64,000 nt of DNA. Source: Mucilaginibacter rubeus. Its GTDB lineage: Bacteria; Bacteroidota; Bacteroidia; Sphingobacteriales; Sphingobacteriaceae. The stretch covers positions 3,348,001-3,412,000 of the forward strand of contig NZ_CP043450.1 in NCBI RefSeq assembly GCF_003286415.2, written 5' to 3'. Of the stretch, positions 9,136 through 16,760 are shown in pieces. The notes beneath the pieces were generated by a model. The model was not told where the DNA came from. It did not search any database and was given only the letters and a program-made list of their open reading frames with translations. Every line of letters starts with the position of its first letter. The stretch's first letter is position 1. The translations under genes were made by a program, and so were the position numbers.

Positions 9136-10278
9136 TTAGTTGCTCACACAGCGGAAACCAAGGTGCTCCATACCGCTGTCTTCAGTAGTTTTCATACGGC
9201 GGGATACGCGGTAACCGGAACAATAACTGTCGTTACACAGAAATGACCCTCCGCGCACTACCCGTTTTATAGCATAAGGTTCATCGGGATCATACGATTT
9301 TGAAGCCCCCTTTGGGTTTTTAACCCCTGCAGGGTTGCTCACCGTTTTATAATAGCTGTTGTTATACAAATCGGCGCACCATTCCCATACGTTACCGGCC
9401 ATATCATATAAGCCATAACCATTGGGCGCAAATGAACTCACCGGTGCTAAATAGTAATAGTGATCTCGCTGGGTATTTTTATAGGGGAAACTTCCCTCCC
9501 AGGTATTTGCTTTCGGCTGGCCTTCATTCACTTTTTCGTTGCCCCAGGGATAGATCTTATCTTCCAGTCCTCCCCTTGCAGCCCGTTCCCATTCGGCTTC
9601 GGTTGGCAAGCGTTTGCCGGCCCACTTGCTGTAAGCTACGGCATCGAACCAAGAAACCTGTACTACCGGATAATTATCTTTACCGTTAATATTGCTGCCC
9701 GATCCGTGGGGGTGTTTCCAGTTAGCTCCGGTTTTCCATTCCCACCACTGGCTATAATCGTTCAGGTTAACCTGGTGATCTGCCGGTACAAACACCAATG
9801 ATGCCGGTACCAGTAAACTATCGGCAGGTTTTTCGGTGCCCGGGGGCATTTGCTTTTTGAGCTCGTTCCAGTCGGGTTTGCGTTCGGCAGTGGTGATATA
9901 ACCTGTAGCCTTTACAAATTTTTCGAACTGAGCATTGGTAACCTCGGTTTTATCTATCCAGAAACCATCAACGGTTACATCATGCTTGGGATATTCGTCA
10001 GGTTCGGCCTGCTGGTTATCCGCTCCCATCCTAAAAGTTCCGGCCGGTACCCATACCATCCCCGCATGGTTGGCATGGGTATTACCGGTATCAGGTAAAC
10101 TAAGCGCCGCACCGCTTAGTCCTGCCGCTTTAAACCTGTTGGGAATATTCGATTCGCAGCAAAGTTTCTTTTTAGTACCGGGAACCGTGGCTACCGCAAT
10201 ACTCGCCACAGGTTTCGCCGGTTGTTTGCATGAAAAAAGCAATGCAGTACTAAAAAGTATAAGTACAATCTTTTTCAT
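9136..10278 (-). CDS. Formylglycine-generating enzyme, lipoprotein form
   Basis: 380-aa SUMF1/FGE-family protein. FGE oxidises the Cys of CxPxR sulfatase motifs to formylglycine using O2 and a Cu(I) site formed by two Cys. Both are present: the C-terminal motif GGSFLCNDSYC places them at Cys348 and Cys353, followed by GFRC as in true FGEs; EgtB/PvdO-type relatives usually lack the pair. Other family marks are WVPAGTFRMG, the LPTEAEWERAARGG segment and NVWEWCADLY. The start MKKIVLILFSTALLFSC is a lipobox, so the enzyme is probably anchored in the periplasm and acts on exported sulfatases. It overlaps the desaturase stop by 1 nt (TAATG), which implies translational coupling. The two downstream sulfatases are its likely clients. 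Confidence 0.93.
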   Translation of the reverse strand: MKKIVLILFSTALLFSCKQPAKPVASIAVATVPGTKKKLCCESNIPNRFKAAGLSGAALSLPDTGNTHANHAGMVWVPAGTFRMGADNQQAEPDEYPKHDVTVDGFWIDKTEVTNAQFEKFVKATGYITTAERKPDWNELKKQMPPGTEKPADSLLVPASLVFVPADHQVNLNDYSQWWEWKTGANWKHPHGSGSNINGKDNYPVVQVSWFDAVAYSKWAGKRLPTEAEWERAARGGLEDKIYPWGNEKVNEGQPKANTWEGSFPYKNTQRDHYYYLAPVSSFAPNGYGLYDMAGNVWEWCADLYNNSYYKTVSNPAGVKNPKGASKSYDPDEPYAIKRVVRGGSFLCNDSYCSGYRVSRRMKTTEDSGMEHLGFRCVSN

Positions 10279-11243
10279 TACGCTTTTACAGGCTGTAATT
10301 GAAATGATGCATCAACTTGTTCAGTTCCGGGTTGAACCGTAACATCAGGCCTGTATAATTGATGAGGCTGCAAAGGCACATCGTCCTTAACCATTGGGCC
10401 GTCGGCAGCAAGCTCGCTACCTGGCACTTTTGATTTAAATAAAGGCCAAGCCAGCTGTGCATACCACTGGTCGCCTTCGTAATGTGAAATGCCATATGCT
10501 TTAGGGTACTGGCGCGAGATATGAGCTGTGCCGAAAATGATATCCCACCAAAAAAACATGTTGCCGAAGTTTCCTTTGTAGTAGCCTACCCCGTCATCGG
10601 TAGTGGCCGCGTGATGCGCGTGGTGCGTGGCCGGGGTTGATATGGTACGTTCCAGGATCCAGGCCAGCGGATGTAATATTTTATACTGATAAAATGGCTT
10701 ATCCCACGGAATACTTGAATGTGCCAATGTTGTAATGGTTCCTTTAATACCTTTTACTACAATAGCTGGAATACCCAAACCAAGATAAACCAAGGCCGCT
10801 GTTAAATAGGTTTGCGAAAAGAACAATGTGTAAATAATATTTTGCCTGCTGGCCATGGCCATGCCCATATAAGATGCTGAATGGTGTGTACGGTGAAAAC
10901 GCCATAACCATGGCACCTGGTGGTGCAGACGGTGATACCAGTACTGGGTCAAATCGTCGGCCACGGCTATAATGGCGCATCCCCATAAAAATGGAACCCA
11001 ATCAAACGTGTTTTTTAAGGTTGGTAATATGGCAGGTAAAACCAACAGGCTATAGTAGGCAACCAGCGGTTTCACCACCAGTTTAGGGATGGTAAAGCAG
11101 GCTATATCCACCCACTTTTCGTTTGTATTCCAGCGTTTTTTGTACAAGCCGAACGAAAATTCGAGTACACCTAATACCAATACCAAAACGGAAAAACCGT
11201 AACCGTTAAGGTTTTCTATTATTTGTTTTATCTGGTTAATCAT
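10278..11243 (-). CDS. Sterol desaturase / fatty acid hydroxylase superfamily membrane protein
   Basis: 321-aa integral membrane di-iron oxygenase-like protein. The three His clusters of the superfamily are intact: HRLHH at 104-108, HRTHH at 117-121 and HHAHH at 207-211, set between hydrophobic segments. Members hydroxylate or desaturate lipids, sterols or carotenoids, or cleave ether lipids. Its start overlaps the preceding 65-aa gene by 8 nt, and its stop overlaps the FGE start, so it lies inside a tightly coupled operon. Why an oxygenase travels with FGE is unclear; the substrate is unknown. Confidence 0.88.
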   Translation of the reverse strand: MINQIKQIIENLNGYGFSVLVLVLGVLEFSFGLYKKRWNTNEKWVDIACFTIPKLVVKPLVAYYSLLVLPAILPTLKNTFDWVPFLWGCAIIAVADDLTQYWYHRLHHQVPWLWRFHRTHHSASYMGMAMASRQNIIYTLFFSQTYLTAALVYLGLGIPAIVVKGIKGTITTLAHSSIPWDKPFYQYKILHPLAWILERTISTPATHHAHHAATTDDGVGYYKGNFGNMFFWWDIIFGTAHISRQYPKAYGISHYEGDQWYAQLAWPLFKSKVPGSELAADGPMVKDDVPLQPHQLYRPDVTVQPGTEQVDASFQLQPVKA

Positions 11244-11433
11244 TGTCTTGTGAGTTTGAAGTTTTAGTTTTTACTGTGTTTTCTTGTTTGTGCTGATGCC
11301 GTTTCTTTTCCCAGGGGCGCTCGCCGGTGATGGCAAAAGTGGCAAACATAAGCACTATTGGTAATATGTACAGCAGCAGGCTCAGCAAGGCGTTTTTTGC
11401 TATCTGTACTTTAGTTGCCTGTTCTAACTTCAT
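11236..11433 (-). CDS. 65-aa single-TM small protein
   Basis: Short protein with one hydrophobic span (about residues 16-36, LLSLLLYILPIVLMFATFAI) and a basic, polar C-terminus (EKKRHQHKQ). It overlaps the upstream 57-aa gene by 4 nt (ATGA) and the downstream desaturase gene by 8 nt, which strongly supports translation. No family is recognised. By position it may be an accessory subunit or assembly factor of the desaturase-like protein or FGE (inference). Confidence 0.72.
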   Translation of the reverse strand: MKLEQATKVQIAKNALLSLLLYILPIVLMFATFAITGERPWEKKRHQHKQENTVKTKTSNSQDND

Positions 11434-11603
11434 GATGCGATATTGTTTTGGGGTTGAACAATTTGGGATGTTTTAGCAGGACTTTTTTCCAATAGCTTAC
11501 GGCCAAGCCATAGCCCACCGAAAATGATGATAAAAGGTATGAGGGTTACTATAACGCCTACCAACACCTTTTTCCCGATCAGGGAAACGTCGTTAATGGT
11601 CAT
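11430..11603 (-). CDS. 57-aa single-TM small protein
   Basis: Starts at the ATG complementary to 11601-11603 and ends in a TGA overlapping the next start (ATGA). One membrane segment (about 14-34, VLVGVIVTLIPFIIIFGGLW) is followed by a basic stretch (GRKLLEKS) and a polar tail, suggesting N-out/C-in topology. No family is recognised. It is the first membrane microprotein of the FGE operon and lies downstream of the poly-Cys leader ORF. Confidence 0.68.
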   Translation of the reverse strand: MTINDVSLIGKKVLVGVIVTLIPFIIIFGGLWLGRKLLEKSPAKTSQIVQPQNNIAS

Positions 11604-11682
11604 AATGAACTTATTAAGTGATTAAATATGCAGGCAGTGCATAGCAATCCGCACAAAGCAGCAATGCCCGTTAAAAAATTAT

Positions 11683-11741
11683 TAAATAAAAAGCTGGGAA
11701 GCCGTGTGTATTTACACGGTTATAGAGAAGGGAAAACCCTT
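11683..11741 (-). promoter_or_regulatory. Possible attenuator stem-loops after the poly-Cys leader
   Basis: Just after the leader stop, the minus-strand RNA can form AAGGG-TTTT-CCCTT (11728-11741), then CCGTGT pairing with ACACGG (11702-11719), then a U-rich stretch (TTTTTATTT near 11684-11692). The stems are short, so a terminator/antiterminator switch is only suggested. Position between the Cys codons and the first downstream gene is what an attenuator requires. Confidence 0.4.
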
Positions 11742-11749
11742 GTATGCTA

Positions 11750-11836
11750 TTAACAGCAACAACAAGAAAAAGAAAAAGCAGCAGTGTTTAACTGATAATT
11801 AGCAAGGCCGTATTTAGGTAAAAGTTCGGGTTGCAT
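11750..11836 (-). CDS. 28-aa leader peptide ending in four cysteines
   Basis: ATG complementary to 11834-11836, 28 codons, TAA complementary to 11750-11752. The peptide starts MQPELLPKYGLANYQL and ends FSFSCCCC, with the four Cys codons (TGT TGT TGC TGT) directly before the stop. It has no signal peptide or TM span. It lies in the leader of the microprotein-desaturase-FGE operon, below a consensus -7 box and above small hairpins. Runs of Cys codons in short upstream ORFs are known from mycobacteria as cysteine-sensing attenuators. The same role is inferred here, with a copper-sensing alternative because FGE uses Cu(I). Confidence 0.6.
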   Translation of the reverse strand: MQPELLPKYGLANYQLNTAAFSFSCCCC

Positions 11837-11884
11837 GGTGGGTGCTTTTAAATGATTTTGATTATTGTGATTTATTTTCTGAGG

Positions 11885-11892
11885 CAAATGTA
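11885..11892 (-). promoter_or_regulatory. Putative -7 box of the FGE operon
   Basis: The minus strand reads TACATTTG here, an exact match to the Bacteroidota TAnnTTTG -7 consensus. It lies about 49 nt before the leader-peptide ATG. No clear -33 TTTG at the ideal distance. Confidence 0.5.
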
Positions 11893-12028
11893 TAAAAAGA
11901 TTTTACAAATACTACTAATTCTATAGAATTTATATAAATAAATTCATTTTTTATTAAAACAAGCTCCTTTCGACGGTTAAAGGCAGGTAAAATAGAAAAA
12001 TCGCCACATCACATTCCTTTTTCGAGTC

Positions 12029-12036
12029 TAAATTTG
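12029..12036 (+). promoter_or_regulatory. Putative -7 box upstream of the hypothetical gene at 12070
   Basis: TAAATTTG matches TAnnTTTG exactly. It covers a possible in-frame TTG at 12034, so that codon cannot serve as start of this transcript; the ATG at 12070 is preferred. Confidence 0.5.
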
Positions 12037-12069
12037 CAATTCCGCATAAAAGCGTACATTCATATCATT

Positions 12070-12681
12070 ATGGATATAACTACCCTAATTGTCATTACCA
12101 TTATTGTTTTTATTATCGCATTTGCGGCTTTCAGATTGTTTGATGTTAAAAAGAAAAAGCAGAAACTTGAACTGGAACGATCTGCCAGGATTTTGCCACT
12201 ATATAAAAAAGCCGAAAGCATCACTGGCTTAACTGCCGAAGATGTGCTGCCCTTTGCTCAAAACCTGCTCACCCGTTATGATACTTTTTTGTATTTAAGA
12301 GAGCTTGACCAACTAAACCTGTTCCCGCAAGAATACTATACAATTGTTAAAGGCGCCGAAAGTTCGCTGGCCCAATGGCTGGAGTTCCCTACCGAGCTGG
12401 ATGCCTGCCCTGATGAAATAGAACATATAAAACAGGTTACTATTGATCTTAACGGCAGGAACAATTTTATACACTACGAGGTGTTTAAGTTCCGGGTAAC
12501 CCCACCTCACCAGACTGCTGAAAGCGGATGGATACTGGGCGTTGTAGGTCCATTTTTTGACGACAGCAAACCTTATGATTTTCCTGCCGCAACTTTTAGC
12601 AGGGTAAGCAGCACTATAGATAAAGTTACGCCCGAAGAAGAAGTCCAATGGGTACACGAAAATATCGCCATGCGGAGGTAG
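12070..12681 (+). CDS. Hypothetical protein with N-terminal membrane anchor
   Basis: 203 aa from the ATG at 12070. An upstream TTG at 12034 lies inside the -7 box and was rejected. The N-terminus (ITTLIVITIIVFIIAFAAF) is one TM helix, followed by a charged KKKKQKLELER stretch and a soluble domain of about 170 residues with no motif I recognise. Single-gene transcript, divergent from the FGE operon and convergent with exonuclease III. Function unknown. Confidence 0.75.
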   Translation: MDITTLIVITIIVFIIAFAAFRLFDVKKKKQKLELERSARILPLYKKAESITGLTAEDVLPFAQNLLTRYDTFLYLRELDQLNLFPQEYYTIVKGAESSLAQWLEFPTELDACPDEIEHIKQVTIDLNGRNNFIHYEVFKFRVTPPHQTAESGWILGVVGPFFDDSKPYDFPAATFSRVSSTIDKVTPEEEVQWVHENIAMRR

Positions 12682-12736
12682 ATGATGATCTCAACACCAG
12701 TTATTCTAAGCGTTAGTGAACGCGCTTCTTTACCCG

Positions 12737-12767
12737 GACTTACGAAGTTTTAAAAACTTCGTAAGTC
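12737..12767. terminator. 31-nt perfect palindrome, probable bidirectional terminator
   Basis: GACTTACGAAGTTTT and its exact complement AAAACTTCGTAAGTC are separated by one base. It sits between convergent genes. The stem begins with A/T runs, so either strand gives a hairpin with U-rich flanks. A near-identical element lies at 36047-36077, which makes this a repeat family. Confidence 0.75.
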
Positions 12768-12783
12768 TTCAGGGCTCTTAAAC

Positions 12784-13566
12784 TCATTCAGCATCTTTCA
12801 GTTCAATCCACACCGGGGCATGATCGCTTGTTTTTTCCCAACCGCGTACGTCCCGGTTAACTCCGGCAGCTACAAGCCGTTTTTCAAGATGAGGACTTAG
12901 TAAAAAATGATCAATGCGTAAACCGGCGTTACGGCCGTAAGCATCGCGGAAATAATCGAAAAAGGTATAAATTACTTCGGTAGGATATAGTTTACGGATG
13001 GCATCAGTCCAGCCCTGCTCTACCAACGTTTTAAATGCTTCACGGGTTTCCGGGCGGAAGAGCGCGTCATTTACCCAACGCTCCGGTTTATAAGCATCAA
13101 GTTCTGTTGGCATTACGTTATAGTCGCCTGTTAATACCACAGGTTTATCCGCAGCCAGTAAACCGGCCGCATGCGTTTTAAGGCGTTCAAACCAACCCAA
13201 TTTATAATCAAACTTAGGTCCGGGAGCTGGGTTGCCGTTAGGCAGGTACAGGCAACCAATGGTAATGCCATCAACAATAGCTTCAATATAACGGCTATGT
13301 TCATCGGTAGGGTCGCCGGGGAGTGCCCTGCATACCTCGGTAATTTGCTTATCCTTTTTTGCCAGTATAGCTACACCGTTCCAGCTTTTTTGCCCATGCC
13401 AGATAGCTTTATAACCGGCATCAAGAACAGCTTGTTCCGGAAAGTTTTCCTGCGGTGCTTTAAGCTCCTGCAAACAGGCAACATCCGGAGCGGTTTCTTG
13501 TAACCAGCGGAGCAAAACCGGCAAACGGCCATTCACCCCATTTACGTTATAGGTAGCTATTTTCAT
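12784..13566 (-). CDS. xth: Exodeoxyribonuclease III
   Basis: 260-aa AP endonuclease / 3'-5' exonuclease of the EEP superfamily for base-excision repair. It begins MKIATYNVNGVNGRL, has the metal-binding LQELK motif, GDYNVMP and the C-terminal RIDHFLLSP and SDHAPVW signatures. The length is normal for the family. It has the opposite orientation to the upstream neighbour and ends in the palindromic terminator. Confidence 0.95.
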   Translation of the reverse strand: MKIATYNVNGVNGRLPVLLRWLQETAPDVACLQELKAPQENFPEQAVLDAGYKAIWHGQKSWNGVAILAKKDKQITEVCRALPGDPTDEHSRYIEAIVDGITIGCLYLPNGNPAPGPKFDYKLGWFERLKTHAAGLLAADKPVVLTGDYNVMPTELDAYKPERWVNDALFRPETREAFKTLVEQGWTDAIRKLYPTEVIYTFFDYFRDAYGRNAGLRIDHFLLSPHLEKRLVAAGVNRDVRGWEKTSDHAPVWIELKDAE

Positions 13567-13676
13567 GACGCAATTTAAGCAGTTTAGGTTATATCATGCG
13601 TGTTGCAAAATATAAAAAGCGCTGCCACCCACGGCAAATGCTTGATTGCAATGACAATAAACAATATCAGGTTCCC

Positions 13677-13868
13677 TTATTTTTCAAACTCATCCGGATC
13701 TACTTCGGGCCGTTCTGGGTCAGGATCAGGAATTTCGTTCGGAATATTTTCGGGCGCTTCTTCGGGCATTTCCGGTTCTCCCGGATCCGTAGGCTGCCTG
13801 ATCTCCGGGCGTTCCGGGTTTACCGGCATTTCATCCGGTTCGTTTGGCATGGTTCTCTTCTCCGACAT
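13677..13868 (-). CDS. Pro/Glu-rich small acidic protein
   Basis: 63-aa protein made almost entirely of P, E, D, N and R in PEMPEEAPENIPNEIPD-like runs; no signal peptide or TM. Frames on the opposite strand are also open, but the strict proline/acidic pattern on this strand looks like a real low-complexity protein. Probably intrinsically disordered. Encoded upstream of exonuclease III on the same strand, 110 nt away. Function unknown. Confidence 0.5.
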   Translation of the reverse strand: MSEKRTMPNEPDEMPVNPERPEIRQPTDPGEPEMPEEAPENIPNEIPDPDPERPEVDPDEFEK

Positions 13869-13962
13869 ATCTTATTAACTGCTAAGCATATAATTGGTTT
13901 TCAGAAAGATTTTTATCTCATAAAATACCTCTTGCATTTTAAAAATGTTTAATTACATTTAC

Positions 13963-13986
13963 AGTGTACTACAACACTAATACACT
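13963..13986 (+). promoter_or_regulatory. Putative GntR/YtrA operator
   Basis: AGTGTACTA-N6-TAATACACT is an inverted repeat with one mismatch, 5 nt before the ABC gene ATG. AGTGTA/TACACT half-sites resemble those of YtrA-subfamily GntR repressors, and such a regulator is the third gene of this operon. Confidence 0.6.
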
Positions 13987-13991
13987 AAACC

Positions 13992-14840
13992 ATGATTCAA
14001 ATCAATAATTTGAATTTCAGCTACAACAGCAAAAAGCCGTTGTTCAAAAATCTAAACCTTTCATTAAAGGCGGGCCATATCTATGGCTTATTGGGCAAAA
14101 ACGGGGCCGGGAAATCAACCTTATTGAAAAATATTGCAGGTTTGGCTTTTCCGCAATCGGGCAAATGCCTTATAAACGGAACGGAAAGCTCAAAGCGACT
14201 GGTATCTACTTTACAAAACCTTTATTTTATTGCCGAGGAGGTTTATGTACCTGCTTTAACACCCGGGCAGTTTTTAGAGAGGACCGCCGGCTTCTACCCC
14301 GCTTTCAGTATTACCGACTTTTATAGCTACCTGAAAATACTGGACATTGACCCTGATTTGCTGATGACCAAAATGTCATACGGCCAGCAAAAAAAGATGA
14401 TCATCGCTTTCGGGCTTGCTACCAATACCGGTGTACTCATACTTGATGAACCTACTAATGGCCTTGACATCCCATCAAAAGTGCAGTTCCGGAAATTGAT
14501 TGCTTCGGTTTTAAATGAAGAACGCTGTATTATTATTTCAACTCACCAGGTAAGGGATTTGGATAGCCTCATTGATACCGTGTTGATTTTGGACGACCAC
14601 CGCATCGTAATTGAGAACTCAATAGATGAACTTACCGAAAAGCTGTTCTTCGGTGTTTTTAAAGACCTTACCGGAATGAATGTGCTGTATGAAGAAGATA
14701 CTCTCATGGGCAAATACGCTATTATAGAAAACACCGCAGGCAAGTATGGAAAAATGGATCTCGAACTATTATTTAACGCTGCCACAACCAATAGCAGTAA
14801 ATTATTAAACGTATTAAAACCAGCCACCCTCCATGAATAA
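13992..14840 (+). CDS. ABC transporter ATP-binding protein
   Basis: 282-aa ATPase of the YtrB/CcmA-like group. Walker A is GLLGKNGAGKST, the signature SYGQQKK, and Walker B VLILDEPTNGLD with the H-loop STHQ. It is the first gene of a six-gene operon and overlaps the permease gene by 8 nt, with which it presumably pairs. Likely controlled by the GntR regulator encoded two genes later, through the repeat just upstream of its start. Confidence 0.93.
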   Translation: MIQINNLNFSYNSKKPLFKNLNLSLKAGHIYGLLGKNGAGKSTLLKNIAGLAFPQSGKCLINGTESSKRLVSTLQNLYFIAEEVYVPALTPGQFLERTAGFYPAFSITDFYSYLKILDIDPDLLMTKMSYGQQKKMIIAFGLATNTGVLILDEPTNGLDIPSKVQFRKLIASVLNEERCIIISTHQVRDLDSLIDTVLILDDHRIVIENSIDELTEKLFFGVFKDLTGMNVLYEEDTLMGKYAIIENTAGKYGKMDLELLFNAATTNSSKLLNVLKPATLHE

Positions 14841-15603
14841 TTACTTTAGTCTAAAGCGCTTCCGGCAGTTGTTTATAAAACATACCGTTGAGCACTACCG
14901 TACCTATTTAATGTCGGCTTCGGTTTTAGCAGGTGTTTTTTTGCTTGGCGGTATGTTTATATTTTACATGATCCAGGGGCCAATGGATGCCGGATTTCAG
15001 ACCGCATTATTTGCCATGCTTATGGTTATAGCTGGGCCAATATTTACCAGCACCATATTTACCGATTTTGGCGATAAGCGTAAAGCTATACCTGCACTCA
15101 CCTTACCGGCATCACAGCTCGAAAAATTTCTGGTCAGCTGGATTTACTCATATGTTATCTTCCTCCTGGTATTTACCGGCATCTTTTACCTTGTTTTATC
15201 CATATTGCTTAACCTGAAACAATGGCCGGGTCATCACCCCGAAATGCTTTATATATTTCAGGATAAATTTTGTGTGTTACTGCTTATATTTTCACTGCTG
15301 CAAGCCATCACCATGTATGGCGCTATCAGGTTTGAAAAACTGCATTTTATTAAAATAGGGTTCAGCTTCTTTATTTTTTATGCATTGCTGATCCTCGTGA
15401 ATACAATATTCCTGCGGGTACTTGTAGGCAGACAAATCTTCCCTGCAACACCATTTGCCTTCCTGAACTTTCCAGATGGCACAAACTATTACTCTATTGG
15501 TTTAAACGCGCAACAATCGGCCTGGGCTTTTATTGTGCTGCCTGTTGTTGTCCTGCTATTTTGGATAGCGGCCTATTTTAAACTCAAGGAAAAACAGGCT
15601 TAA
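14833..15603 (+). CDS. ABC transporter permease, hypothetical
   Basis: 256-aa membrane protein with about six hydrophobic helices, e.g. SVLAGVFLLGGMFIFYMI near the N-terminus and FIVLPVVVLLFWIAAYF at the end. It overlaps the ATPase gene by 8 nt and so is its probable membrane partner. The arrangement resembles the Bacillus Ytr system and similar GntR-linked exporters. Substrate unknown. Confidence 0.82.
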   Translation: MNNYFSLKRFRQLFIKHTVEHYRTYLMSASVLAGVFLLGGMFIFYMIQGPMDAGFQTALFAMLMVIAGPIFTSTIFTDFGDKRKAIPALTLPASQLEKFLVSWIYSYVIFLLVFTGIFYLVLSILLNLKQWPGHHPEMLYIFQDKFCVLLLIFSLLQAITMYGAIRFEKLHFIKIGFSFFIFYALLILVNTIFLRVLVGRQIFPATPFAFLNFPDGTNYYSIGLNAQQSAWAFIVLPVVVLLFWIAAYFKLKEKQA

Positions 15604-15614
15604 AAAAGACGATA

Positions 15615-16022
15615 ATGGAATTTAAAGATAATGAAGCGATATACATCCAGATAGCGGCTTTTGTAAGCGACCAGATATTGATGGGCAAATGGCCCGCCGG
15701 ACAAAAGATCCCATCGGTACGTGATATGGCTGTTGAACTGGAAGTGAATCCCAATACGGTCATGCGATCATACGAGTTTTTACAGGGGCTCGAAATTATT
15801 TACAACAAACGCGGCCTGGGCTTATTTGTGACCGATGACGGTTTTGAGAAGGTAAAAGCTTATCGCAAAGAAAACTTTGTACGCCAAAACCTGCCCGAAC
15901 TTTTTAAAAACATGTACCTGTTAGGTATATCAATAGATGAGATCAGCCTGCAATATAAAAACTTTCAGGCACAACAAAATAATGAACTAAACCAGGCCAA
16001 TCACGATGAAAACAAGCAATAA
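15615..16022 (+). CDS. GntR-family regulator, YtrA subfamily
   Basis: 135-aa repressor: an N-terminal winged helix (IPSVRDMAVELEVNPNTVMR, about 33-52) and a short C-terminal dimerisation helix pair with no large effector domain, as expected for YtrA types. It sits inside the ABC operon that it probably represses. It overlaps the next gene by 17 nt. Confidence 0.9.
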   Translation: MEFKDNEAIYIQIAAFVSDQILMGKWPAGQKIPSVRDMAVELEVNPNTVMRSYEFLQGLEIIYNKRGLGLFVTDDGFEKVKAYRKENFVRQNLPELFKNMYLLGISIDEISLQYKNFQAQQNNELNQANHDENKQ

Positions 16023-16743
16023 ATTTTTACTTATCGCGGTATTATTACTGATCATTTCGGTAGGGATATATGATATTCAGCTTAAAGCCGAATATCTTAA
16101 AGGCGATTATAAAAACCCCTACCACGGGTTCATCAACTTAAAATACAGGAATTTTAAAGTTATTAAACTCGGCTCATCAACGACTATCAATATTACACTG
16201 GTAAAAGGGCCCTTCAAAGTACTTGCAGATCCCGATGCTATGGAATACATCAAGATTGACCAACGCCATGATTCCCTTTTTATACGGGCAGCGTTTAAGG
16301 CAAACTGGCACAACGTACGCTCGGACCAGGTGTTATATATATCATGCCCCGAGCTCACATCATTTGATGCAGATGCCAAATACATGGCTGCCGAAACACA
16401 AGTGATTGATACCGCTGCCAGTGCCGATTTTAAATGGCGGCCCACGACTATAACCGGTTTCAGCGGCGATAAGCTAAATATCAGCGCAGACCATGCCTCC
16501 AACCTATTTTTAAAGAACAACAAGTTCAACACTTTAAATGCCGTTGTTGGCAGTAGTAACGGCGCTGTTTCAAACTTAACTATTGAAACAGGCAACCAAT
16601 TCGGAAAAACCAACCTCGATATCCGGAACAAAAGCCGCTTATGGATCAAGGATGACAGCCTCAGCAACATAAACTACAAACTTGCCGATAGCGCCAAACT
16701 TATCCTGAACGGAAATACAAGACAGATCCGAAATAATAAATAA
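16006..16743 (+). CDS. Membrane-anchored hypothetical protein, DUF2807-like
   Basis: 245 aa. An N-terminal helix (FLLIAVLLLIISVGIYDI) is followed by a beta-rich region with regular short strands (INITLVKGPFKVLADPDAMEYI, then repeated N/S-rich turns). This resembles the GIN/DUF2807 adhesin-like head domain, but I am not certain. Co-transcribed with the ABC genes by overlap, so possibly an exported partner of the transporter. Confidence 0.6.
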   Translation: MKTSNKFLLIAVLLLIISVGIYDIQLKAEYLKGDYKNPYHGFINLKYRNFKVIKLGSSTTINITLVKGPFKVLADPDAMEYIKIDQRHDSLFIRAAFKANWHNVRSDQVLYISCPELTSFDADAKYMAAETQVIDTAASADFKWRPTTITGFSGDKLNISADHASNLFLKNNKFNTLNAVVGSSNGAVSNLTIETGNQFGKTNLDIRNKSRLWIKDDSLSNINYKLADSAKLILNGNTRQIRNNK

Positions 16744-16760
16744 CCAAAACTTAGCAAATC

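Noticed and set aside
12034..12069. TTG start extending the hypothetical gene by 12 codons
   Set aside because: The TTG lies within the TAAATTTG promoter box; the ATG at 12070 begins directly with the membrane helix.
13596..13952. Plus-strand frames opposite the Pro/Glu-rich gene
   Set aside because: They are Ser/Gly- or Arg/Phe-rich mirror images of the low-complexity minus-strand protein and extend into non-coding DNA.
16119..16670. 183-codon minus-strand frame
   Set aside because: Lies antisense inside a plus-strand operon gene with overlapping neighbours; composition is that of a shadow frame.
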